The position numbers and the translations under genes were made by a program. The notes under the pieces were generated by a model. That model saw only the letters and a program-made list of their open reading frames with translations. It searched no databases and was not told the DNA's origin. 64,000 bases of DNA from Nonomuraea muscovyensis (lineage in GTDB: Bacteria; Actinomycetota; Actinomycetes; Streptosporangiales; Streptosporangiaceae), in contig NZ_JACHJB010000001.1 in NCBI RefSeq assembly GCF_014207745.1, positions 186,001-250,000 on the forward strand, written 5' to 3'. Of the stretch, positions 8,408 through 15,656 are shown in pieces. The stretch's first letter is position 1, and every line of letters begins with the position of its first letter.

Positions 8408-8875
8408 GTGAGCAGCCTGGAGGCCGTCTGGGTGGAGCCCCACACCGAGCCAGGGGCGGCGGTCGTCACCGGCGTGTTCGACATCCTGCACGTCGGGCAC
8501 GTGCGCTATCTGGGCGCCGTCGCCGCCCGGGGGCTCCCGCTGGTGGTGGGCATCGAGGACGATCCGCGCGTGCGCGCCTGGAAGGGGCCGAGCCGCCCGC
8601 TCAACACCGCCGCCGAGCGGGCGGAGGTGATGGCCGCCCTGCGTTTCGTGTCGGGCGTGTTCATCGTCACCGGTCCGCCCGCGGCGCACGGCCCGGAGGA
8701 CTACATCGACCTGCTCGCCCCCATGCGGCCGGGCGCGCTCGCGCACACCGCGGGCGACCCCCACGCGGGCGCCAGGCGCGCCGCGGCGGCGCTGCTGGGC
8801 GCCGAGTGCTGGGAGCTGGAGGCGATCCCCGGCCGCTCCACGACCCGAATCGTCAATGCGGCGGCCAAGGGCTGA
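8408..8875 (+). CDS. Cytidylyltransferase-like protein (nucleotidyltransferase, HxGH superfamily)
   Basis: Small nucleotidyltransferase of 155 residues. The N-terminal GVFDILHVGHVRYL carries the HxGH nucleotide-binding motif of the RfaE/TagD/CoaD superfamily. RPLNTAAERAEVMAALRFV is the conserved second block, and PGRSTTRIVNAA matches the usual STT-containing end motif. It probably transfers CMP or AMP to a phosphorylated sugar or alcohol; the acceptor is unknown. GTG 8408 is chosen because GAGGAGGG lies just upstream. It is followed within 20 bases by the leader peptide of the synthetase gene, and its transcript may run into that leader. Confidence 0.88.
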   Translation: MSSLEAVWVEPHTEPGAAVVTGVFDILHVGHVRYLGAVAARGLPLVVGIEDDPRVRAWKGPSRPLNTAAERAEVMAALRFVSGVFIVTGPPAAHGPEDYIDLLAPMRPGALAHTAGDPHAGARRAAAALLGAECWELEAIPGRSTTRIVNAAAKG

Positions 8876-8892
8876 GTGCTAACGTGAGCCGC

Positions 8893-8943
8893 ATGCAGCG
8901 CGCCATCGTCACCACGACGCCGGACCCGTTCCCGGCGCGCTGA
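8893..8943 (+). CDS. Threonine-rich leader peptide of the thrS-like gene
   Basis: A 16-codon reading frame (MQRAIVTTTPDPFPAR; an in-frame GTG at 8884 would add three residues). Three Thr codons in a row (ACC ACG ACG, 8911-8919) lie in the middle. It ends 67 bases before the threonyl-tRNA synthetase-like gene and is overlapped by and followed by hairpins. A run of codons for the amino acid that the downstream enzyme charges is the mark of ribosome-mediated attenuation. A weak AAGGG ribosome site lies at 8867-8871. It is too short to judge by coding statistics, so the call rests on context. Confidence 0.65.
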   Translation: MQRAIVTTTPDPFPAR

Positions 8944-8971
8944 TCCATGCACCCCGGGCGGACGCCCGGGG
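8898..8971 (+). promoter_or_regulatory. Putative attenuator: pause stem and terminator hairpin
   Basis: GCGCGCC (8898-8904) pairs exactly with GGCGCGC (8934-8940), enclosing the three Thr codons. CCCCGGGC (8952-8959) pairs with GCCCGGGG (8964-8971) around a GGAC loop as a strong terminator-like stem. CCCGG (8931-8935) could instead pair with CCGGG (8954-8958), giving a short antiterminator. No U-run follows the terminator, as is common in high-GC actinomycetes. The arrangement predicts that a ribosome stalled at Thr codons would relieve termination. Confidence 0.6.
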
Positions 8972-9010
8972 ACACCGTCGTTCGCTCGCTCTCCCGAAGG
9001 GACCGCGGTC

Positions 9011-10198
9011 ATGAACGACCATCGCAGGCTCGGCCGTGAGCTGGGCATCTTCCACACCGACCCGCTCGTCGGCTCCGGGCTCCCGTCGTTGCTGCCCGCC
9101 GGCGCGGCGATCCGCAAGGCCGTCGAGGACTACGTCCACGAGCTCGAACGCCGCAACGGCTACCAGCACGTCAACTCTCCAGTGCTCGGCAAGCGGGAGC
9201 TGTACGAGAGATCGGGCCACTGGGCGCACTACGCCGAGGACATGTTCCCGCCCATGCGGGTGGGCGGCGAGGAGTTCGTGCTGCGGCCCAGCCTGTGCCC
9301 GCACCACGCGCTCCTCTACCGCTCCCGCCGGCGCAGCCACCGCGACCTGCCGCTGCGCGTCGCCGAGCTGGGCGGGATGTACCGCTCGGAGCTGTCGGGC
9401 GTGCTCGGCGGGCTGACCAGGGTCCGGGCCATCCAGCTCAACGACGGCCATGTCTTCTGCGCCCCCGAGCAGGCCGCCGCCGAGGTGTCGGCGGCGCTGG
9501 ACCTGATCGAGACCGCGCACGCGCGGCTCGGCGTCCGGGCGGCGCGTTACCGGCTCTCACTGCGCGGCGACGGCGGCAAGTACGTCGACGACCCGGCCAT
9601 GTGGGCGCGCTCGGAGGCGGTCCTGCGGGCCGTGCTGGAGGAGCGCGGGCGCCCCTACGACGAGGAACGCGGCGAGGGCGCCTTCTACGGGCCCAAGATA
9701 GACATCCAGATCGCCGACCCGGCCGGCCGCGAGTCGACCCTGTCGACCGTCCAGGTGGACTTCTTCCAGCCCGAGCGCTTCGACCTGCGCCACACCGGCG
9801 GCGGCCGGCCCGTCATGGTGCACCGCAGCGTGGTCGGCGGCCTCGAACGCCTGCTGGCGCACCTGATCGAGGCGCACGGCGGCGCGTTCCCCGCTTGGCT
9901 GGCGCCGGTTCAGGCGGTGGTGCTGCCCGTCTCCGACGCCGAACTGCCGGCGGCCGGGGGGTTGCTGCGGCGCTGCGTCGCCGCCGGGTTGCGGGCGGAG
10001 CTGGCGCCGCCCGGCCGGGGCAGCCTGGGCGCCCGGATCAGGGCCCACCGGCTGGTGCCGTACCAGCTCGTGGTGGGGCCGCGCGAGGTGGCGGCCGGCG
10101 GGCCGCTGGACCGGGCGCCGGTACGGCTGAGGGACGGCGGACAGGCCGGTGTCGTGCCGGTCGAGGAGCTGGCGGCGTGGGCGCGGCCGGCCTTCTGA
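9011..10198 (+). CDS. Threonyl-tRNA synthetase paralogue lacking TGS and editing domains
   Basis: Class II synthetase of 395 residues that begins directly at the catalytic core (DHRRLGRELGIFHTDP). Full-length ThrRS has about 640 residues, so the N-terminal TGS and editing domains are absent. The active site is intact: the zinc Cys in LRPSLCPHHALLY, motif 2 around GGMYRSELSG, the zinc His in LNDGHVFC, the third zinc His in VMVHRSVVGG, and motif 3 GGLERLLAHLIE. A short anticodon-binding domain closes the protein. It may charge threonine without proofreading, or serve as a resistant second copy. The Thr leader upstream suggests it is induced when charged tRNA-Thr is scarce. Confidence 0.9.
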   Translation: MNDHRRLGRELGIFHTDPLVGSGLPSLLPAGAAIRKAVEDYVHELERRNGYQHVNSPVLGKRELYERSGHWAHYAEDMFPPMRVGGEEFVLRPSLCPHHALLYRSRRRSHRDLPLRVAELGGMYRSELSGVLGGLTRVRAIQLNDGHVFCAPEQAAAEVSAALDLIETAHARLGVRAARYRLSLRGDGGKYVDDPAMWARSEAVLRAVLEERGRPYDEERGEGAFYGPKIDIQIADPAGRESTLSTVQVDFFQPERFDLRHTGGGRPVMVHRSVVGGLERLLAHLIEAHGGAFPAWLAPVQAVVLPVSDAELPAAGGLLRRCVAAGLRAELAPPGRGSLGARIRAHRLVPYQLVVGPREVAAGGPLDRAPVRLRDGGQAGVVPVEELAAWARPAF

Positions 10199-10210
10199 CG
10201 GCCGTCCGCC

Positions 10211-11185
10211 CTACAGCCAGTCGCGCTTCTTGAACGCGGCGTAAAGCCCCACGGAGATGCCGCAGATGAGCACGGCCGACAGCCAGAACCCCCACGTCCG
10301 GCCCGAGCCCGGATAGGGCACGTTCATCCCGTAGAAGCCGGTGATCAGGGTGGGCACCGCGATGATGGCCGCCCAGCCGGTCAGCCGTTTCATGATCTCG
10401 TTGAGCCGGAAGCCCTGCTGGGCCAGGCGGGTCTCGCGCAGGTTGGCGAGCTGGTCACGGGTGGAGTCGATCCACTCGTTCACCCGGAGCACGTGGTCGT
10501 AGACGTCCTCGTAGTAGGGGCCGATCTCCGTGCCGGCGACCAGCCCATGGTTGCGGCGGATCAGGGTGCCGACCACCTCCCGCATGGGCATGACGATCTT
10601 GCGGAACCGGGTGGCGTTCCTGCGCAGCTCGTAGATGGTGCGCTGCAACGCCCGCCCGTCCAGCTGCCGATCGTCCTCGAACAGCGACTCTTCCAGGGCG
10701 TCGATCCGCCCGTCCAACTCGTCGACGACGTCGAGATGGCCGTCGACGACATAGTCGAGCAGCCCGTGCAGCAGGAACGCCACGCCGTACCCGCCCAGGC
10801 GGTGACCGGCGGCGTCCCAGCGCCTGACCACCTGGCCGATGTCGAAGCGCTCGTTCGCGCGGATGGTGACGAGGGCGTTGCGGGTGACGAAGACGCTCAC
10901 CTCGACCGTGTCGATCCGGCCGTCGTCCAGGCTCACGCCGTAGATGGTGATGAACAGGTGGTTGTCGTAGACGTCGACCTTGGGGCGCTGGTTCTCGGAG
11001 ACGACGTCCTCGACGGCCAGCTCGTGCAGCCCGAGCTCCTCCTCCAGCAGGGCGAGGTCGTGCCGGTCCGGGGAGCACAGGTCGAGCCAGACGACGTTGG
11101 CGGGGTCGCGCACGTAGTCGGAGATCTCCTCGGCGGGGAAACCTTCCTTGTCGAGGACTCCGTTGCGATACAGGCGAGTGCGCAC
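10211..11185 (-). CDS. corA: CorA-like magnesium/cobalt transporter
   Basis: Divalent metal channel of 324 residues. A large N-terminal cytoplasmic domain is followed by a long helix and two C-terminal membrane helices. The signature YGMNVP that forms the pore entry lies at the end of the first membrane helix (GWAAIIAVPTLITGFYGMN), and the protein ends with the usual basic tail KKRDWL. The GTG start directly abuts the stop codon of the upstream DUF72 gene (TAG at 11186-11188), so the two are probably cotranscribed. Confidence 0.93.
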   Translation of the reverse strand: MRTRLYRNGVLDKEGFPAEEISDYVRDPANVVWLDLCSPDRHDLALLEEELGLHELAVEDVVSENQRPKVDVYDNHLFITIYGVSLDDGRIDTVEVSVFVTRNALVTIRANERFDIGQVVRRWDAAGHRLGGYGVAFLLHGLLDYVVDGHLDVVDELDGRIDALEESLFEDDRQLDGRALQRTIYELRRNATRFRKIVMPMREVVGTLIRRNHGLVAGTEIGPYYEDVYDHVLRVNEWIDSTRDQLANLRETRLAQQGFRLNEIMKRLTGWAAIIAVPTLITGFYGMNVPYPGSGRTWGFWLSAVLICGISVGLYAAFKKRDWL

Positions 11186-11899
11186 CTAAACGAGTCTGGC
11201 AAAGCGGAGCGCGTTGCGCACGGCCGCTCCCCCGAGATCGTTGTTGAAATAGACGTAGGCGTCGTCCCACCCGGCCTCGTGGACGCGCCGGGCCCACGTG
11301 GCGAGCGACGCGCGGCCGTACTCCGGCCGCGGGGTGGCCCGGCCCTCGTGCAGCCGCACGTACCCCCAGCGGGTGGTGCGCCAGAACGGGCTGACCGGCC
11401 GGCCCAGCCGGTCGGCCCAGCACAGGGCCGCGTGGCGCGCCCGGAGGACGTCGCGCACCTCACCGGTCCACCACGTCGGGTGGCGGAACTCCACCGCCAC
11501 CCGCACGCCGCCCGGGAAGCAGGCCAGGCACCGGTCGAGCGCGCCGGGATCTGCCCTGAGCGTGGGCGGAAGCTGCAGCAGGACCGGGCCGAGCTTCTCC
11601 TTGAGCTGGGAGGCGGCCGCCATCAGCCGCGCCACGGGCTCCTCCGGGCCGGCCAGCCGTCTGATGTGGGTGAGGTACCTGCTGGCCTTGACGGCCATGA
11701 CGAAACCGTCGGGCGTGCGCTCGCGCCAGCCGGCGAACGACTCCGGTGACGGCAGGCGGTAGAAGGCGTTGTTGCTCTCGACGGTGGGGAACGTGGCCGC
11801 GTACGTCTCCAGCCACAGCCGCTGCGGGACTCCCTCGGGGTACAGGACCCCGCGCCAGTCCCGGTACTGCCACCCCGAGGTGCCCACCAGCGTCGCCAT
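11186..11899 (-). CDS. DUF72 family protein (YecE-like)
   Basis: Protein of 237 residues of the DUF72/YecE family, a TIM-barrel fold of unproven activity. Typical blocks are visible: LVGTSGWQYRDWRGVLYP at the N-terminus, ETYAATFPTVESNNAFYRLP, FVMAVKASRYLTHIRRL, GPVLLQLPPTL, VAVEFRHPTWW and the closing AYVYFNNDLGG. The ATG at 11899 gives the family-typical start. The gene runs straight into corA. The pairing is probably operonic, but no functional link is known to me. Confidence 0.92.
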   Translation of the reverse strand: MATLVGTSGWQYRDWRGVLYPEGVPQRLWLETYAATFPTVESNNAFYRLPSPESFAGWRERTPDGFVMAVKASRYLTHIRRLAGPEEPVARLMAAASQLKEKLGPVLLQLPPTLRADPGALDRCLACFPGGVRVAVEFRHPTWWTGEVRDVLRARHAALCWADRLGRPVSPFWRTTRWGYVRLHEGRATPRPEYGRASLATWARRVHEAGWDDAYVYFNNDLGGAAVRNALRFARLV

Positions 11900-11980
11900 G
11901 AGCCTGCGCCTACCCGGCGAACGGGCGGATACCCGCCTGGTTCGTGCAGTACTGTCACTCCTCGAGTGCGAGGAGGCTTG

Positions 11981-13306
11981 ATGGGTGGCAACCACGGGCA
12001 CGGAGCGAGCGTGCCCACCTCGCGGCGCGCGGTCGTGGCGACCCTCGCCGTGCTGGTGCCGGTGGCGATCGCCACGGTGGTCATGCTGGTGTGGCTGTGG
12101 CCCGCCGGGCAGCAGGCCGACGTGCCCGCGGACGGCGTCTCCCAGCTCGGCGGCACGGTGCTCGCCGTCGAACGCCAGCCGTGCCAGCCGACGCCGGAGG
12201 GCATGCCGCCCGCCGACTCCGCCACCTGCGGCGATGCCGTGGTGCGCGTCACCGAGGGGCCCGACACCGGCCGCCAGGTGAAGCTGCCGCTGCCGACCGG
12301 GCCGGGCGCGCAGCGCTTCGAGGCGGGCGACGACGTGGTGCTCATCAAGTTCGACGACCCGGAGCCGGAGAGCACGGGCTACCAGATCTCCGACCACGAC
12401 CGGGAGTCGCAGCTGTGGCTGTTCGGGGTGGCGTTCGCGCTGGCGGTCATCGCGTTCGGCCGCTGGCGGGGCGTCACGGCGCTGGTGGGGCTGGCGATCA
12501 CGTTCGTGCTGCTGCTGACCTTCGTGATCCCCGGCATCCTCGGGGGCGAGCCGCCCATGCTGGTGGCCATCGTGGGCGCGGCGGCGATCATGCTGAGCGT
12601 GCTGTTCCTGACACACGGGTTCACGCTGACGACGTCGATGGCCGTGCTGGGCACGCTGGCCAGCCTGACCGTCACCGGCGTGCTGTCGTACGCGTCGATC
12701 GGCTTCGCGCGGCTCAGCGGCGTCACCGACGACAGCTCGTTCACGCTCGGCATGAGCATGCCGATCGACACGCAGGGCCTGCTGCTGGCGAGCATCATCA
12801 TCGGCGCGCTGGGCGTGCTGGACGACGTGACGGTCACGCAGGCGGTCACGGTCACCGAACTGGCCGCCGCCAACCCGTCCTACGGCTTCCGCCGGCTGTA
12901 CCGGGCCGGCAGCCGGGTCGGCCGGGCCCACATCGCCTCGGTGATCAACACCATCATCCTGGCGTACGCGGGGGCTTCGCTGCCGCTGCTGCTGCTGTTC
13001 AGCATCGGCAACCAGCCCCTGGGCGAGGCGCTGGCCACGCCGGTCATCGCGCAGGAGATCGTCCGCAGCGTGGTGGGCACGCTCGGGCTGATCTCGGCGG
13101 TGCCGATCACCACGGCGCTCGCGGCCCTGGTGGCGTCGCGGCGCGATCCTGAGGACGACGACGCCCACCGCGACACCCATGGGGACGGTCACGGGCACGA
13201 CCACGGGCACGACCGCCCTGGCTCCCTCGGCCGTCATGGCCGGGGGGCGGGTCAGCCGGCCTCGACGCTGCCGTCGACGCGCAGCTTGCGGCGGGCCCGC
13301 TCGTAG
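11981..13306 (+). CDS. YibE/F-like polytopic membrane protein
   Basis: Membrane protein of 441 residues of the YibE/F family. It has one N-terminal helix, a periplasmic-side domain (residues about 45-135 with QLGGTVLAVERQ and VVLIKFDDPEPEST) and about seven helices with conserved ALGVLDDVTVTQAVTV and GYGFRRLY-like blocks. ATG 11981 follows AGGAGG at 11971-11976 and is preferred to GTG 11966. The C-terminus is unusual: a His/Asp-rich tail (HGDGHGHDHGHD) that could bind metal. The last 55 bases overlap the 3' end of the convergent NAD kinase gene. The transport substrate is unknown. Confidence 0.88.
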   Translation: MGGNHGHGASVPTSRRAVVATLAVLVPVAIATVVMLVWLWPAGQQADVPADGVSQLGGTVLAVERQPCQPTPEGMPPADSATCGDAVVRVTEGPDTGRQVKLPLPTGPGAQRFEAGDDVVLIKFDDPEPESTGYQISDHDRESQLWLFGVAFALAVIAFGRWRGVTALVGLAITFVLLLTFVIPGILGGEPPMLVAIVGAAAIMLSVLFLTHGFTLTTSMAVLGTLASLTVTGVLSYASIGFARLSGVTDDSSFTLGMSMPIDTQGLLLASIIIGALGVLDDVTVTQAVTVTELAAANPSYGFRRLYRAGSRVGRAHIASVINTIILAYAGASLPLLLLFSIGNQPLGEALATPVIAQEIVRSVVGTLGLISAVPITTALAALVASRRDPEDDDAHRDTHGDGHGHDHGHDRPGSLGRHGRGAGQPASTLPSTRSLRRARS

Positions 13307-14109
13307 AACGTCGTGCCGAGCCGCACCACCTTGGCCGCGCCCGGCAGCGCGGTGACCGTGAGGCGGTCTCCCGGGCACAGGTGCCCGACGACGGCGCCGT
13401 CGACCTCCACGGCCAGCCGCCCGCTGGCCGGCAGCAGCTCCAGCGTGACCTCCTCGTCGGCGGGGAGCACCAGGGCGCGGTTGAAGACGGAGTGGGCGGC
13501 GGCGGGCACGACGAGCACGGCCTCGACGCGGGGCGAGATGATCGGCCCACCGGCCGAGAAGCTGTAGGCGGTGGACCCGGTGGAGGTGGCCACGATGACC
13601 GCGTCGGCGGCGTAGCGGACGAAGGGGTGGCCCGCCGCGACGACGGCCACGGCTGCCAGCCCCTCGCCGGGGATGCGGGCGAGGGCGATGTCGTTGAACG
13701 CCGTGACGTCGGTCCCGTCGAGGCAGGTGCGGATGGCCATGCGGGGCTCGACGGTGTAGGCGTGGTCGGCGATGGCCGACAGCGTGGCGGGCAGCTCTCT
13801 GACGTCGATCTCGGCCAGGAAGCCGAGCCGGCCGAGGTTGACGCCGAGGACCGGAGTCGGCCGGCCCGCGATGAGGCGCATGGTGCGCAGCATGGTGCCG
13901 TCGCCGCCGAGGCTCACCAGCAGGTCGGACCGCTGGACGAGGGCGTCGGGGCCGACGGCCACGGCGCTGCAGTCGATCCGGCCGACCTCCTCGGGCAGCC
14001 CGAGCACGGTGGCCCCGCGGCCGGCGGCCCAGCTCACGATGGTGTCGATCGCCTCTTTGGAGTCGCGCCGCGGGTGCAGCACCAGCCCTACCGTCCCGAC
14101 CATTCCCAT
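13252..14109 (-). CDS. nadK: NAD kinase
   Basis: Cytoplasmic enzyme that phosphorylates NAD to NADP. Family motifs in order: GLVLHPRRDSKEAI, the GGDGT diphosphate motif in LLVSLGGDGTMLR, NLGRLGFLAE, the substrate-binding AFNDIALAR, and the glycine-rich STGSTAYSFSAGGP. The start at 14109 (MGMVGTVGLV) gives a length of 285 residues, close to the family norm. GTG 14157 is an alternative with no better ribosome site. The gene converges on the YibE/F gene with a 55-base overlap. In many actinomycetes nadK sits with recN and a hemolysin gene; here it does not, so this may be a second copy. Confidence 0.93.
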   Translation of the reverse strand: MGMVGTVGLVLHPRRDSKEAIDTIVSWAAGRGATVLGLPEEVGRIDCSAVAVGPDALVQRSDLLVSLGGDGTMLRTMRLIAGRPTPVLGVNLGRLGFLAEIDVRELPATLSAIADHAYTVEPRMAIRTCLDGTDVTAFNDIALARIPGEGLAAVAVVAAGHPFVRYAADAVIVATSTGSTAYSFSAGGPIISPRVEAVLVVPAAAHSVFNRALVLPADEEVTLELLPASGRLAVEVDGAVVGHLCPGDRLTVTALPGAAKVVRLGTTFYERARRKLRVDGSVEAG

Positions 14110-14268
14110 GGGTGCCAGCCTATGGGCACCGTCGTGGTGTGGTTGAAGGGCCGTCACCGGCGACCGGGGCGGCCCTGTTTCTCTGGTACGGCTTCGCTCA
14201 CGGCCGGGGACTCCCCGCCGGGGCGGAGCTCCGGTGACGTTGAGGCAGCGTGCCGGGTGGTGTGCGGA

Positions 14269-14652
14269 TCAGTTGTTGATGTTGGTGTTGGTGTTGTTGT
14301 TGTTGACGACGGCACCGCCGCCACCGCCGCCGCCACCGCCGCCGCCACCGCCGCCGCCACCGCCGCCGCCACCGCCACCGCCGCCGCCACCGCCGCCGCC
14401 GCCACCGCCGCCGCCACCGCCGCCGCCACCGCCGCCGCCGCCACCGCCGCCGCCGCTCCAGTTACGGCAGTGATTCACCTTCCAGGGCTTCTTGTGCTTC
14501 CAGCACGGCTTCGTCGGGTAGTCCACCGTCGTCGCGGTCGACTCGCTGAGGACGGGCGCCGCGCCGGCGGGCTGCGCCGAGATCGCCGCGGGTGCGACGA
14601 AGGCGGTGGCCACCATCGCGCCGGTGGCGAGAGCGTTCCTGAAGTTGATCAT
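14269..14652 (-). CDS. Secreted protein with a 47-glycine tract and Asn-rich tail
   Basis: Small exported protein of 127 residues that I do not recognise. ATG 14652 follows AAGGAG and encodes a signal peptide (NALATGAMVATAFVAPAAIS, cleaved near AQPAGA). Next comes a short segment with two cysteines and basic and aromatic residues (PTKPCWKHKKPWKVNHCRNW). An uninterrupted run of 47 glycines follows (codons 14314-14454), and the end is AVVNNNNTNTNINN. The Gly tract is only GGC and GGT codons. The composition suggests an extended or self-associating cell-surface or aerial-hyphae protein, but that is conjecture. Confidence 0.75.
   Translation of the reverse strand: MINFRNALATGAMVATAFVAPAAISAQPAGAAPVLSESTATTVDYPTKPCWKHKKPWKVNHCRNWSGGGGGGGGGGGGGGGGGGGGGGGGGGGGGGGGGGGGGGGGGGGGGGGAVVNNNNTNTNINN
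14314..14454. repeat. Trinucleotide (GGN) tract encoding 47 glycines
   Basis: 141 bases made only of GCC and ACC triplets on the plus strand (GGC/GGT on the coding strand), in irregular groups of two or three GGC followed by GGT. It is in frame inside the secreted protein gene. Such triplet tracts can change length by slippage while keeping frame. The plus strand would read as polyproline, but no gene is there. Confidence 0.9.
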
Positions 14653-15171
14653 GACAGATGACTCCTTGCCATCTCCGGTGAGTGTGCTGCGGGCGACTGC
14701 CCTGACGCGCAACGCCAGGTCAAGGCCGGAAAATGGCCACCAGCGTCGCGATCTCTTCTTCACGCTAGGGCGAGTCCGTGGAGCCAGTCATCTTGCAGAG
14801 GCAAAAGTCCAGATTTGGTCGGATTGCCCTGAGGGTCCTGACAAGAATCGACCGGAAGCGTTTATCCACGCTGAGCGACGAACGTTGTGCGCCACGTGAT
14901 GGTGGGCAAAGACCACCTCTTCGTGCGGTGAAATTACCCAGGCGTTCTCCGGCTCGCGGCCCGGAGTTCCCGCCCAGGCCCTCCGTACGGCAAAGCGCCC
15001 CGGCCGGTACGCCGCCCGTGAGCGAACGCCGTGGCAGGCGGGCCCGTGAGGCGGCTGAGCGGCACGGGGCCCCGCGATGATCGCGGGGCCGGGTCCGTGG
15101 ACGGGCGGGGGTAGATCCTGGTCCACCCCTGGTGGTGGCCCGCGTGACCTGGCGACGCGTGGCGGCCGGGC
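14653..15171. other. 519-bp intergenic region with a strong hairpin
   Basis: No convincing gene. The right part holds the hairpin GGCCCCGCGA (15068-15077) / TCGCGGGGCC (15081-15090) with a TGA loop, a probable terminator for the leftward SLOG/XRE operon. The left part should hold the promoter of the Gly-rich secreted protein. It is less GC-rich than its surroundings around 14770-14880, which fits a regulatory leader, but I recognise no riboswitch class there. Confidence 0.5.
15068..15090 (-). terminator. Terminator-like hairpin after the SLOG gene
   Basis: Perfect 10-bp stem with a 3-base loop, 82 bases beyond the stop of the leftward SLOG-like gene. There is no T-run, as is usual for high-GC actinomycetes. 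Confidence 0.6.
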
Positions 15172-15648
15172 TCAGTCGCGGTGCGCGCCGGCGGGCCAGA
15201 TGACGCGCACCCGGATGCCGCGGGCCCGCGCCTCGGCGACGACGTCGGCCGTGCCGCCGTGCCCGCGGGCGGGCAGGCCGTCCCACACGGCGAGCAACTC
15301 GTCGGCGTCGTCCAGCATGTGGCGACCGGCCGCCATGTGCGACTCGGAGGTGGACTCGACGAACGGCAGCCGGTGCACCTCGTCGGCGTGCCCGACCAGC
15401 TCGTCGTACCCGTCCTGCGCCTCCTCGGGCAGCGCCTCCCGGTAGCGCTGGGCGGGGACCACCGCCTCCAGCGAGCCACCGAGGTCGAGGACCGCGCGGG
15501 CGAAGAGCTGGTCGGCCCCGTCGGCCAGGCACGACAGGCCGGTGAGAGGGGACGGCTCCGCTGCCAGCACCGCCCGGAGCTCGGTGTCCACCAGGTCGGC
15601 GGTGTCGGGCGGCAGCCCCCGGTGGCCGGAGATCGCGATGCGGGTCAT
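15172..15648 (-). CDS. SLOG/DprA-like Rossmann-fold nucleotide-binding protein
   Basis: Protein of 158 residues with a Rossmann-like core. The N-terminus MTRIAISGHRGLPPDT is the loop of the SMF/DprA-LOG (DUF1273-type) superfamily. GLSCLADGADQLFARAVL carries the conserved acidic/Gly motif. The C-terminal ADELLAVWDG and GTADVVAEARARGIRVRVIWP are also superfamily features. These proteins bind nucleotides or nucleotide-derived signals. The ATG follows GTAGGAGTG, and the gene starts only 8 bases after the stop of the XRE regulator, so the two form an operon. A ligand-sensing or effector role beside the regulator is likely but unproven. Confidence 0.78.
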   Translation of the reverse strand: MTRIAISGHRGLPPDTADLVDTELRAVLAAEPSPLTGLSCLADGADQLFARAVLDLGGSLEAVVPAQRYREALPEEAQDGYDELVGHADEVHRLPFVESTSESHMAAGRHMLDDADELLAVWDGLPARGHGGTADVVAEARARGIRVRVIWPAGAHRD

Positions 15649-15656
15649 GCCCACTC

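Noticed and set aside
8876-9010. T-box riboswitch for the ThrRS-like gene
   Set aside because: The leader is only about 130 bases, has no T-box sequence or long specifier stem, and contains a leader ORF with Thr codons, which fits attenuation by translation better.
14234-14473. Plus-strand frame encoding a long polyproline protein
   Set aside because: It is the exact antisense of the Gly-tract gene, which has a signal peptide, a ribosome site and a sensible end. The polyproline frame has none of these.
14770-14900. Riboswitch upstream of the Gly-rich secreted protein gene
   Set aside because: The region is less GC-rich and partly structured, but I could not match the conserved core of any riboswitch class.
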